From Corbicula japonica (taxonomy: Eukaryota; Mollusca; Bivalvia; Venerida; Cyrenidae), in contig JAZAYU010000114.1 of assembly GCA_038501625.1 (NCBI GenBank), positions 1,178,001 through 1,242,000 on the forward strand: a DNA stretch of 64,000 nucleotides. The letters run 5' to 3'. Every line of letters begins with the position of its first letter. Positions within the stretch are counted from its first letter, which is position 1. Below the pieces are notes generated by a model. It made no database searches, was not told where the DNA came from, and worked only from the letters and a program-made list of their open reading frames with translations. The translations under genes were made by a program, and so were the position numbers. Shown here piece after piece: positions 47,257-57,501 of this stretch.

Positions 47257-49660
47257 ATTAAAGGCGGGATATTAGAAATGCCCTTCGTCCGTCTGTCCAT
47301 CCGTCCGTCCGAAACAATTTTTCCGGAGCATAACTCCAAAACTACTTGAGGGATTTTATTCAAACTTATACACTGACAGAGCACATTGGTAGGTAGTGCA
47401 GTGTGCAAGAACAATAAGTCTACCTAGCCTATTTTTAGAGTTATTCCCCTTTATCATATTTACTTGATAAATTTTGTCCGGAGCATAACTCCAAAACTAC
47501 TTGAGGGATTTTATTCATACTTCATACACTGACAGAGCACATTGGTAGGTAGTGCAGTGTGCAAGAACAATAACTCTACCTTGCCTATTTTTAGAGTTAT
47601 TCCTCTATCATATTTACTTGATAAATTTTGTCTGGAGCATAACTCCAAAACTACTTGAGGGATTTTATTCAAACTTCATATACTGACAGAGCACATTGGT
47701 AGGTAGTGCAGTGTGCAAGTCCAATAACTCTATCTTGCCTTTTTTAAGAGTTATTCCTCTTTATCAGATTTACTTGATAAATTTTGTCCGGAGCATAACT
47801 CCAAAACTACTTGAGGGATTTTTTTCAAACTTCATACACTGACAGAGCACATTGGTAGGTAGTGCAGTGAGCAAGAACAATAACTATACGCCTTTCCAAT
47901 AAACAGTTTCGCAGTCCTGTACGAGTTACTTCCCGCGACCGAAAATCAATCCAAAACGAGGCTCTGCAGGATAGCTGAACGATCGGGCTAATTGCTTAAG
48001 CACATAATAGTTAACCATATTCGCTATATTGCATGTCTGCGTTCGTCGCAGGTGGTGAAAAAAATAAGTTGATGGTCTGTTATTCTAGCCAGACTTTTTT
48101 ATGTTTACTATTTGTTAGATATTTAGATTTTTAATGATTTAAGAACATGTACCATTCTCGTTGATAGTAGGCAGAATGAAACGCAATTTGGACAAAAATA
48201 ATCATTAATTTATACCAATTATGTACAACAATTTCTTCTTAATATCTTTTCTGCTGAAAATATATTTTACTGGTGTAAATGTTGCAAATTGCTAAGGCTA
48301 GTAATGCGCTATTATCCGGAAATCGTGATATGTCAACATCTGGTTACATGATCTGTAGACAAAAAAATACAATCTGAATTTGTTGATACTTACACATTTG
48401 AACAACGGAATTGTCCTTAAAAATTTAAGGCGTTTATGGTCAACGAATAAATAATTTGAATATTTAAAATGTTACGTATACTTCACAACCAAATATGATT
48501 GATTCCGTCTTGAAATAAAATAGGATCGGTAATCTGATTGTTTGTTGTAGAAGTATCATTCGAAGAATAAAATCCAAGGATTTAGATGCCGGCTTCCAAA
48601 AAGATGAGAATATTTATATCAGAATATGGTTGCATATCCAATTTAGATTTCTTAGGTTTGACAGATTGTAATTTTGGCATAAAAGCCCAAACTCTTATTA
48701 ATTAAACATATATAAAATGTTTTGACAAGATTTGTTTCTTATTGACGGCTTTTGTTTTTATAACGTGTCGTAATGTTGATTAAGAATCCATTTAAGTGCT
48801 CAATCAAATACATTTGCTGGCACATCCATTAGTTAAAGGACTCCGATATACTTAAGAATTGGGAGGTGTAGATACCTTGCAAATAGAAATTACACGATCT
48901 CTATTGGTCAATGATATCTGCCCCTATAAGTAATTGACAGATTACCCCGTGTGCGAGACAGTTTGACATGTTTATGGCATGCCGCCTACAAAATCAATCG
49001 CCGCCGACATAATCACAACATGATGTCAGAAGTTAAATAGACACGCTAATCCGGAATCGAGACTCAATTAAGCCGTGAAAAGAACACTGCGACTGTCTGT
49101 TAGTTCAAGTCGTTTAGTGTTTAATGCGAGGAATAATGAATTGACACTTTTAGTCAGAAACCTGATTGTTTTGTAAATTATTTTCAAAAATATCATGACG
49201 CTGATGTATTATTACTAATTCAAAGAGAAAATATTTTTTTCAAAAAAGAATTTTATGATAAAAAAGAAAGTTGTAGGTACATATTCCCTATTACGTTATT
49301 ACAGTGAGCAATCATTTTTCCTGTAAAGCAGTCACGTGACTGGACAGGGGAGGTAACCAGATAAATTCATCGAATTATTGGAAAGGCGTATACCTTGCCT
49401 TTTTTGTAGAGTTATTCCACTTTATCAGAATTACTTGATAAATTTTGTCTGGAACAGAACTCAAAACTACTCGAGGGATTTTATTCAAATTTCATATACT
49501 GACAGAGCACATTGGTAGGTAGTGCAGTGTGCAAGTCCAATAAGTCTACCATGCCTATTTTTTGGAGTTATTCCCCTTTATCACATTTATTTGATAAATT
49601 TTGTCCATCGCTTAACTCCAAAACTTTCCTCTCCAGGTAAATAATACGAAAGTACAACCT
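47257..49660 (+). repeat. ~155 bp tandem repeat array, split by an insertion
   Basis: After a CCGTCCGTCCG-rich leader (47285-47312) the unit starting CCGGAGCATAACTCCAAAAC begins at 47323, 47478, 47632 and 47788, then resumes after the insertion at 49449 and 49604. Spacing is 154-157 bp. Each unit carries CACTGACAGAGCACATTGGT and GTAGTGCAGTGTGCAAG. Similar arrays with a CGTCC-rich leader are common in mollusc genomes. There is no coding capacity. Confidence 0.85.
47889..49388. mobile_element. 1500 bp TIR element with TATA duplication, ORF-free
   Basis: The ends are CGCCTTTCCAATAA and its exact inverse (14 bp), flanked by TATA on both sides (47885-47888 and 49389-49392). Removing it restores a continuous 155 bp repeat unit, which proves insertion. 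Further in, GTTACTTCCC at the left and GGTTACCTCCCC at the right (read inwards) extend the weak symmetry. No ORF of 60 codons or more is present on either strand. The interior has moderate GC and unusual unique sequence, such as 48830-49140. I do not recognise the superfamily. Confidence 0.85.
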
Positions 49661-50690
49661 TCAGCTTACTTTATTCCGGCAGGGGGATTAACCATGTGTA
49701 ACATGGCTCTTGTTGTAATCAACTTTGTTGAGCATTATTTTGACCTTGGACTTTCTGTGACCTATAGATGTTGCCTATATAGATTTCTGAATCCATATAT
49801 CCAGCCATCAACATCAATGACATCAGTGGCAATTTTTGGGGCCCATTATGGGCCACATTCCCCTATCAAAATAGTATGTACCGGTATTTTTTTCCCCTCG
49901 CAGAAAAATAATCCCCACCAAAATCTAAAATTAAATTAAAATGGACTCCCGAAAATGCATGTAATATTGATAAATTGATTTATTTGTATATTTAGTCTTA
50001 AGTCAAAAAATATACTAGCTATTATAATCAGTGGTGGAAAACAGTGTTAGAAGTGCGACGTGAAAAGGGCTCAACTGGTAAAAATATGTTTGAAGGAGTT
50101 ACAGGGTAAGTAAACAATAAAGTAGGTCATAATGTTGGAAATCTTTTTTATGTTACAAATCAATGTCTTGAGCACTGTTTATGATACTCGCAAACCGTGC
50201 AACTAAATTTTATGGACAAAGGGTCATAAATGGATGAATATTTTTAGAGGATTTATGGATCTTGTTGGAAATGAAGCAAGTCGTGGTATACTTTCTGTAT
50301 TTTATTTTACCTTTCTAAAATATGAAGAGTATATAAATAAACCAAAACATTACATAGCACAGCTATTGTTGACTGGTTAGATTGTTAAAGCCAGAGAAAA
50401 AAACATTTGAGATTCATTTACGGAAATTGCCTCTTCAGTAATTTATTTCCGACAGCTAAAGTTTCTGTAATTTTACTAAAATAGGTTAACATTTCATTTC
50501 TACAAAACAGTAAATAAGTTTGTTAACAAGCAATTGGCAGATGTGTTATCGGGAATGTCATCTGTTAAACAATATGAAAAGAAATTCAATGGCTCTGTTT
50601 AAAATTCAGCATATATTTTAGAAGAAAGAGGTTTTATTTTGACAGAAATATTAAATTTTATTTATCTTTTGCACCATGAAATAGTTTCAA
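49661..50690. other. Intergenic DNA with a MITE fragment
   Basis: The stretch at 49838-49935 (TTTTTGGGGCCCATTATGGG, ATTCCCCTATCAAAATA, AAATAATCCCCACC) resembles the ends of the CAGGGCTTTTT family. No gene was seen. Confidence 0.4.
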
Positions 50691-50699
50691 TTTTTTCCT

Positions 50700-50880
50700 C
50701 TATAACAGATATGCCTTTATAGTGTGGGCAAACATTGTAGGTCCAGATCAGGCTGTCTGATCAGGATCTTTCTGACCAAAAAGCTAACAGTGCAAATATT
50801 GATTAGATGGCATGGATGTGCTGGCTGATCTGGATCTACACCGTTCGCACTTGTAATAAAATGTGTATATTTGGAGAAAT
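50700..50880 (+). repeat. Family E copy
   Basis: GTGTGGGCAAACATTGTAGG, GTCTGATCAGGATC, TTTCTGACCAAAAAG and GGCTGATCTGGATCTACACC are in family order. Confidence 0.65.
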
Positions 50881-51224
50881 AATTAAATGTTGGGCTGTTA
50901 GCAGTTGATCCTCTTATTTCATCTTCATAAATTTTTTGAAACTTCTACTGAGTAACTACTTCATTGTTTTGCAACAATGAGGTCGAAAAAACACCCAAAA
51001 AATAATATTTTGGGATAAGCAGAAATAAGAATCTCCATTTTTTTCTCTGGCCTTAACGATACATACAAGACAAAATTGTTTTCTAAACATACTTCTGTGT
51101 TTGTGAAGAAGCCATTTTTACATCAGTATAATAACATATGATGTAATAGCTGGTCTGTATTTTGATAAGATCTAACGAAAAAGTGCTAAGTTGTGCACAG
51201 CTTTTGTCATTATTGTAACTAGGG

Positions 51225-51345
51225 AACACCCAGATCAGCATGCGCATCCAAACAGTCTAAGTTCTACAGTTTGCTTTTCTGTTATGAGCATTTTTGTATG
51301 TTTGTGACTGATGTGGATCTACACTTGCTGTGTCACATAAGTTGT
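51225..51345 (+). repeat. Degraded family E copy
   Basis: CCAGATCAGCATGCGCATCC and GTGACTGATGTGGATCTACA are recognisable. Confidence 0.4.
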
Positions 51346-51354
51346 GCTAAGCTC

Positions 51355-51595
51355 TTATTCTTTTACTCCACATATACAATTTTATCCCTTGGGCAAACAG
51401 CGTAGATCCAGATCAGCAAGCAAATCTGTGCCATCTGATCAAGATCAATACGATTTGCTTATTGATTTAGTGGGTTATTTCTGACCAAAATGCAAGCAGT
51501 GTAGATCCAGATCAATCAGAATGGATGTACTGGCTGACCCAGACCTCCACAAATCACCCATTTGATAAAAGGCGTATCCGTAGAGTAAAAGATTA
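51355..51595 (+). repeat. Family E copy
   Basis: Starts TTCTTTTACTCCACATATAC and ends GGCGTATCCGTAGAGTAAAA. Both inner arms with GTGTAGATCCAGATCA are present. Confidence 0.65.
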
Positions 51596-51624
51596 AAAGT
51601 TTCCGCAGATAACTTACTGATATG

Positions 51625-51990
51625 TAATCCTGAAGGAGAAAGAAAACCAGTCTCCAATCTAAAGCCTCTCATTGGTCAAATCTGAGACTGTGCTCAATTT
51701 CAACCAATCAGATTGCTGAGATTGGTCTCCAATTACAGTCTCATATCCACGACCTTGGCCCAGGGTCATAAAACAATATCTGGATATCAGATCCTTGGGA
51801 TTTGAGACTGATCTCAAAACTTAGTTTTATGATCTTGGGCCTTGGCCCAATGTCATAAAACAAATTCTGGAGATCAGTCTCAAATGTCAAGCTTCTGATG
51901 AAAATCGTGAGTTGCCATTTCAGCCAATCAGATGCTTGAGATTTAAGACTGGTTTCCAATCTTAGTTTTTTGATCTTGGGCTCTAAAAAT
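51625..51990. repeat. Cluster of family D palindromes
   Basis: At least three partial or whole copies stand head to tail: about 51625-51740, 51765-51850 and 51843-51985. Each has a form of GAGACTGATCTCAAAACTTA or AGTTTTATGATCTTGGGC. The last holds both arms around CCATTTCAGCCAATCAGATG. Confidence 0.65.
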
Positions 51991-52249
51991 TTAACAATCA
52001 AGTCTGCAATGCAAGAAGGATACAATATTAAACTATGCAATATTTACAAGGATTACTATTTAAGCACTTTAGGTGGAAACCAAGAAAGGCATAGTGAGAT
52101 AGATGTCAGTAGAGAAACTTAGGAAATCTACTGTCCTAATAAATGAGTCTAAGACAACAGCAAGAATTAAAGAAAAAGAAAAGAAAGTTAACTAAAAGGA
52201 ATAAAAATATATTTACGACAATAATGAACATTCTCTACATATACAGTAC

Positions 52250-52435
52250 TTAACCCTTTATACCATATATACACATTTTATCACCTGTGCAAACAGTGTA
52301 GATCCAGATCAAACTGCACATCTGTACTGTCTGATCAGGGTATATATTGATCAGGTGGCAAGGATGTGCTGGCTGATTTTTATCTAAACTGTTCGCAAAT
52401 GTAATAACGTGCATATATATGGAGTAAAGGGTTAA
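52250..52435 (+). mobile_element. Family E element bounded by TTAA
   Basis: TTAACCCTTTATACCATATA at the left and TATATGGAGTAAAGGGTTAA at the right are near-perfect inverted ends. This copy lacks part of the centre (186 bp in total). Confidence 0.75.
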
Positions 52436-52654
52436 ACAGCGTGAATGTTTGGTAGACACCTTCATACCTGACAGTTTGCCATGAACAAAAGTAAAATACA
52501 ACAAAACTCTTAACAAAGTAGGTGCCCTACATCAAATTAAAGATAAAATCATCAAACATGCCGGTTAACACTTACAATTTTTACCCATAGACTGTAAAAT
52601 AAATCAGTCTTGATTGAATCTGCATAATCCGCTTTTAGATTTATTTTGCTATTT

Positions 52655-52960
52655 TTGACATGGGGAACCAGTGTAGATCCAGATAAGATAGCAAAAAAGT
52701 GTCAGTTGATCTGGATCAAAACTGGTCACCCATGTGATTAAAGGATTATCTATGGAGTCAACTTGTGCTACACTCTTGTGAACATCTGTCTGTATTTTTT
52801 ATTCACCGATGAAACAATGAAACATATCTAAGTAAGTTGGTCAGGAATAAAAATTAGCTAACACATCTAAAAGCGACTCAAATATATCCAGATTGAACTG
52901 CACTTCTGTGCTGACTGATCTGGATTTACACTGGCTGCAAATGAGATACAAATCGTAGCC
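52655..52960 (+). repeat. Two partial family E copies
   Basis: Fragments at 52660-52765 (ACCAGTGTAGATCCAGATAA, TATCTATGGAGTCAA) and 52885-52950 (CTGACTGATCTGGATTTACA). Confidence 0.5.
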
Positions 52961-53748
52961 TCAGACTAATGTGTTAACCTGATGTGAGAAATATTTACAT
53001 TAATAAAGCAGCATAACCCTAACATAAAAAAGGCTCTGGAGGTACAGGGCATGCATGTGCTATAGCAGCTAATGCAAATGTTCATTGGTATTAATTCTAA
53101 AGTAAACCACTTGAACATTACAAACCAATCTTAATCTTTTTCTTTTTCTAATTATCAAAGGGATGTGACTCTGACACAGGAATTTGTTTAATCTTAGTTA
53201 TAGCACTTGTATGGGTGTTCATATAGTTTGGAGTAAATCAGCTACATAGTAAAAAGTTATGACAGCACACTGTTTTGTTTTCAAGTATTGCACACAATCA
53301 TAAAAATGGTTCTCTTATGACAAGTAAAATTTGCACAAATTTTTAAAACTAAATTTTATCTGGTAAAATAAGTAGTATGGTTGGGGGTATATTCGAAACA
53401 AAAGTTTTTCAAGTACAACATTGCTCAGTGCATATAATGCCATGATAAAGTACGTTCTGGTGGTCATTTCAAACAATTAAAACCCAAGTTGTACTTTTAT
53501 ATACATGCACTTCTAAAACATAAAAAATATTTGTGTTGACAAATTATATTACAATTTTACCTTTTTTAAGATATAAAAATCTAACATACAAAAAAAATTT
53601 GGAATGTTAAAAAACACACCCTCTTTTAGATTTGTTATAATAAACCTTCTTCAAGCTAAAGAGCATTTCCAACAACTTTAAAACATGTCAATACACATGG
53701 AACAAGCTAATATCTACCTGTGTGTCTATAACACTATAAAATTGTGAA
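52961..53748. other. AT-rich DNA, no gene seen
   Basis: No exon or repeat family was recognised. Confidence 0.4.
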
Positions 53749-54790
53749 TTAACTCTTTCCTCCATAGACACACCTTTATTGCATGGCGAACAATATAGAT
53801 CCAGATCAGCTGGCACATCTGCAGGGCTTTTTCAGCCTATCTCACGGGGCCGATATTCGGCCCCGTTCCCAATGCAAAATAGGGACCATTTTTCCCAATT
53901 TCAAGAAAAAAATTCCCAATCTCGTAAATGTATTCCCCTTTTGAACTGAAACGCATTTGCCTTAAAAAATTATAAACGAGAAACTATAATATCGAGACTT
54001 TTCAAACGCAAATCGTTTGTTTATCGGCGATCTGTGAAAACTTCTTTCCGTGAAAAATGTATGTACTGGTGTAAAAACCGGTATTTACCGTAACGCAAGT
54101 TGAAGATGGAGCGCGGCGCCCATGATTCCAGATAACTTATATTATGGTCAAATTATGGTTTGATTATTAACAGAAATTATATTTTTATTTCGTTAACAAA
54201 TGTTTTTTTCGCGATAATCGTTCGGCTGAGTACAAAACAGAAAGTATGAATCAAAAATGGGATTTGCAGTACCGGCTTTTATACTGAACCGCGAAAACTA
54301 GTGACGAAAATTTAAAAATGTCGTATAATAGTAAAAACTATGCAAAAAGGCCACGAAAAAAAGATGCCAAGGGTACTCCAAAACTAAACTCTCTGTGGAA
54401 CAAAATATCAAATGTTTCAAAAGTTCTTTCCCACTCAGTTGAAACTTGCCAAGTTTCTAAGGATCAGAGAGCCATTCTACTGTATAAGTGATACATCTGT
54501 AAAGCTGTCAGAACAAACCCTGGAAGAGATTTGTAACATTTCCAGGGACACTAAAGCAAGGCAAATCAAGCTATAGTGCAGATAAATGAATGTTGAAATT
54601 TCCCAATTTGCTTTGATTTGTTGATACTTTTTTCCCAAATCTGACTATTTACTGCGTCAAAAATTCCCAATTTGGGCAGGGGCCTTTTTCCCAAAAACCC
54701 CTGAAAAAGCCCTGATCTGTGATGTCTGATAAGGATCTGCACTGTTCCATGAAATGTTGCACCCATAAAAATGCCCTTTTAAATATAATC
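53749..54790 (+). mobile_element. Family E element interrupted by an insertion
   Basis: Starts TTAACTCTTTCCTCCATAGA at 53749 and runs to GCTGGCACATCTG at 53821. It resumes after the 893 bp insertion with ATCTGTGATGTCTGATAAGG and continues to about 54790. The right terminus is decayed. Confidence 0.7.
53822..54714. mobile_element. 893 bp hAT-like element nested in family E, ATCTG duplication
   Basis: The ends CAGGGCTTTTTCAG and CTGAAAAAGCCCTG are perfect 14 bp inverted repeats, flanked by ATCTG at 53817-53821 and 54715-54719. A 57-codon ORF at 54318-54491 has a basic, nuclear-signal-like start (KNYAKRPRKKDAKGTPKLNS). A following open stretch in another frame reads EQTLEEICNISRDTKARQIK. Both could be leftovers of a transposase N- and C-terminus joined by deletion (inference). 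Confidence 0.8.
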
Positions 54791-54957
54791 ACCAGATTCG
54801 TTGCCCACAAATTTAAGTCATTCACACTACATGTATATACCTTACACATAATTCTGTAACATACACAACAGTGCCACAGAAACATTTATGGTGGCTTACA
54901 ACAATATATTGCAATGAACACATGATGATATCACGTACAGTTTATCTTGGTAACACT

Positions 54958-55043
54958 TCAGTGCGCTGCTACTTGATGTTGACCTTGGAGCATAGTTCCC
55001 TGGGTCCCTGGTAAAGGTCGTCGGAACAGCAGAACATGTGGCT
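54958..55043 (-). CDS. Cks1: CKS exon 3
   Basis: The acceptor AATCCACAG precedes 55043. It encodes [12 protein letters not shown], completes the split Glu codon, and ends with the tail [16 protein letters not shown] before the stop TGA at 54960-54958. Confidence 0.9.
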
Positions 55044-57501
55044 CTGTGGATTAAAAATAATTCAGATTTATTTAAAAATTACAGATAGTTTAAAGAGTGT
55101 TAGGAATTAATGTTTAATGACTGTATATCATTCTTATAATGCATCAAACTTTTTACATTGAAACTATTATTCCATTGGCAAATCAGTAATCACTTTTCAC
55201 CATAAACATGTTGGGTTTTTTTTAAAACTTAAGATCCAGATTGGACGTTACAGATATGGAGGCTGATCTGGATCTACACTGGTTACACATGGAATATAAG
55301 CCGTGTCCATTAGTTACGAGTTAATCTGTCAAAATTATCGAGTTATTCACCATAAAAATATCTTTTTACACAAAGAAATTTACTGAGGAGCAAATTTTAT
55401 TTGTCCAAAAGATGAAATATTGCTGAAGTCTATCTGGCTAAAAGATCATATATTTTACCCAGCCTGGTAACTGTTAAGCAGTCAAGTTCCTCGGTTATGT
55501 CAAACTTTCCTAGTGAATGGACCATAACATATATTATTAGTCAATAACCATAGATATCGGATAATTGTGCTAATTGTGGATAAACCGCCTGCCATACTGA
55601 ACACCCACTTTCTCCACTCTGACATAGTCAACAGTGTAAGAATGTGAAATATACATATCAGGAACTGCCACACCCAGAAAACACAGCCTCTCCACATAGT
55701 TGATCTTACCTGGTGAATGGACCATATAATGAATCCAGCCTGGTGACTGCTGAACACCCAAGTTCCTCCACTCTGTCTCGGTCATCAGATGATTTTTTGG
55801 AACCATCTTGGATATATCTGGTGGCAAGATCACATGCCTAGTTTAAATATAAAACAAAATGAATTGAACAGAAGAGCCCAACTTCATAGAATTTAGAAAA
55901 GAGACATGTCTCATATTTTAGCTTGGTAAGTCTGTATGTAACTGTGACTAGGAATGGGTCCAGATGAGGAAACATTTTCTAAATATGTGACGTTCATGAC
56001 AGTAGTTTGAATATCTACTGGGAGGGTTCTCAATTTTGAAAACAGGCTTCGCGAAATTGCTGAAAACTTTGTCTGACATTTGGTCAGACGAACTTCCAAC
56101 TCTTGTCTGACCGAAAGAAATTTTGTCTGACCGAATTTTTTTTCAAATATATGTATACTTTTGTTTGCGTATTAAATTAAAGACACAACATCCTTTAAAG
56201 GTTTCTGTAACATGTTTATTCTCTTACATTAAACATAAGTTTATCCAGATTGATGGAAATAAAAAAAAATCATAATTATCTTAACACCCATCATCATAAT
56301 TAAAGTCCTTATCACAAAACATGTCAATAGAGTATGTGGAAAAAGAATTGGATGGTCTGAATTCCACTGGACGTAGATCAGAACTGGGTAAAATTTCTTC
56401 AGTGTCATCAAATACTGTCTCATCGAAACTATTCTCATCGAAAAGTAACTACTGGCATCCATTTCTCCATTTTTTAAACATTTTTACGCTGCGGGCGCAT
56501 GGACTCGTATGCCTATTGTTTACTTTTGCTTTTCATCAGTTTTTTTCTGTTTTTTTTTCGCATGGTGAAGCAACATTGTAATACCGCGAGAACAACATTT
56601 TCTTTGTACAAGGTCGAAGGTTGCATATGGTATATTAATATAGAATTTGATTGGAAACTTAAAAAGAAACGGCGAAACTCGCTTGACATTTTCTTTTATT
56701 CAAGGGAGAAAACTCGGTCTTGGTCTTGAGCGGACTTGATAAATCCCTGTACTCGTGCCAGACAGATAGACTCTTACTTAGTCGTTATCAGAAAATAAAG
56801 GACTGAATTGTGCCGGACATAAGGTCCGGAATTCGGAAAAATATTATCGGACCGGTCTGATTTTAGCCGGACATGTCTGACGGTCTGGCAACTTTCGCAA
56901 AGCCTGTGAAAAAATGGCCAATACCAAGAGAGAACATGGAATGTCAGTCTTTTATCTCAAACTGGGTAAAACCAAATAATTAAAATTTTTATCTGCCAGT
57001 TTATATGCTTAAAGCAATGTTTATTAGAACAGCATTTTAGAGAACAAGCATTTGTAATCATATTTTAGGGATTATGGCAATTTCAAACACTTATTCTGGA
57101 CTTGAACTAAATATCATAATTACGTAAAATCTTCCAAAAGGGAAGTCATTTATATAATTTATAAATAAATTTCACTCTTTATTTTTGAATTTCGAACCTG
57201 TGTTCTTCATTGTTGTTTCTTGAAACATAATTTCTGTATTTTTCTTGAAGAAGAACAGGAGTTCAAAAATTCGAAAATAAAGTGTGAAATTTATTTATAA
57301 ATTATTGAAATAAATATTTTACTAAAAATAGGGCGAATTGTTTTACTTCTTTCAGTTGGGGAAAAGGCCTATTAACAATTTTAACCAGTCATAAAATTGC
57401 CCAAAACTCCAGGACTTATAAAACAGTTTCAAAATTCTCTACCTGTACTCATATTTCTCGTCACAATACTTCTCTGAATAGGAAATCTGATCAATCGACA
57501 T
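54958..57501 (-). CDS. Cks1: Cyclin-dependent kinase regulatory subunit (CKS), 3 exons
   Basis: Spliced from 57443-57501, 55710-55837 and 54958-55043 (273 nt, 90 residues plus stop). The protein starts [20 protein letters not shown], continues [40 protein letters not shown] and ends with [12 protein letters not shown] plus a 16-residue tail. The family signatures are all present: Y-S-x-K-Y, the HV(I/M)LP block, the LM(T/S)E(T/A)EWR..GVQQS..W.HYM block and EPH(I/V)LLFRRP. The HxPEPH hinge that governs strand exchange is seen as HSPEPH. CKS proteins bind CDK1/CDK2 and phosphorylated substrates and are needed for cell-cycle progression and for p27 turnover by SCF-Skp2 (family knowledge). Intron positions, after the EYR codon and before EPH, match those of human CKS1B as I know them. 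Usual length is 79 residues; the longer, non-lysine tail is odd. Intron 1 hosts a transposon. Confidence 0.93.
55225..55305 (+). repeat. Family E fragment in CKS intron 2
   Basis: AAGATCCAGATTGG, GGAGGCTGATCTGGATCTAC and ACTGGTTACACATGG mark the right half of a family E element. Confidence 0.5.
55455..55630 (-). pseudogene. Relics of duplicated CKS exon 2
   Basis: On the minus strand below the true exon, 55629 downward reads TCAGAGTGGAGAAAGTGGGT and GTTCAGTATGGCAGG. At 55530-55505 follows TTATGGTCCATTCACTAGGA, and at 55500-55455 GAGGAACTTGACTGC and AGTTACCAGGCTGGG. Each matches a part of true exon 2 (for example TATGGTCCATTCACCAGGTA and AGTCACCAGGCTGGAT). The relics have stops and lost donor sites. 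They look like two decayed tandem copies. Confidence 0.6.
55710..55837 (-). CDS. Cks1: CKS exon 2
   Basis: 128 nt. The acceptor TTTAAACTAG precedes 55837 and the donor CCAG|GTAAG follows 55710. It encodes the core of the fold, from [10 protein letters not shown] to HYMVHSP. Confidence 0.94.
56043..56906. mobile_element. 864 bp hAT-like element in CKS intron 1, TGAAAA duplication
   Basis: Inverted ends CAGGCTTCGCGAAATTGC and, read inwards from the right, CAGGCTTTGCGAAAGTTGCC. Flanks TGAAAA at 56037-56042 and 56907-56912. Subterminal runs of TTGTCTGACCGAA (left) and CGGTCTGATTTTAGCCGGAC (right) are repeated. On the minus strand, about 56455-56300, a frame reads [20 protein letters not shown] and ends DFNYDDGC before a stop, perhaps the acidic end of a lost transposase. 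Confidence 0.75.
57154..57306. mobile_element. Short palindromic MITE in CKS intron 1
   Basis: ATAATTTATAAATAAATTTC and the next 25 bases at the left are mirrored at 57264-57306 with few mismatches. The loop of about 65 bp holds an imperfect GTTCTTC/GAAGAAC pair. The total of about 153 bp encodes nothing. Confidence 0.7.
57443..57501 (-). CDS. Cks1: CKS exon 1
   Basis: ATG at 57501-57499, followed by 18 more codons and two bases of the Arg codon. The donor TACAG|GTAGAG is at 57443/57442. The nearest upstream stop and a short leader CAAGTTGTAGAGA precede the ATG, which is the only start that gives the family N-terminus. Confidence 0.9.

Noticed and set aside
47190..47414. Minus-strand ORF with a glycine run
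   Set aside because: An artefact of the poly-C run and the tandem repeat leader.
47257..49660. CRISPR-like array
   Set aside because: The ~155 bp units are contiguous tandem repeats without unique spacers, in animal DNA with introns.
54566..54885. Two minus-strand ORFs with GFLGKRPLPKLGIF-like words
   Set aside because: These words come from translating the right inverted end of the 893 bp element, a low-complexity CCCAAAAA region.
55500..55833. Two overlapping minus-strand ORFs of 85-87 codons
   Set aside because: One reads CKS exon 2 and then runs into the intron; the other is a shifted frame. The spliced model explains the conserved part.
54958..57501. CKS as a processed retrogene
   Set aside because: Both introns with correct GT-AG sites and phases are present, so it is not retrocopied.
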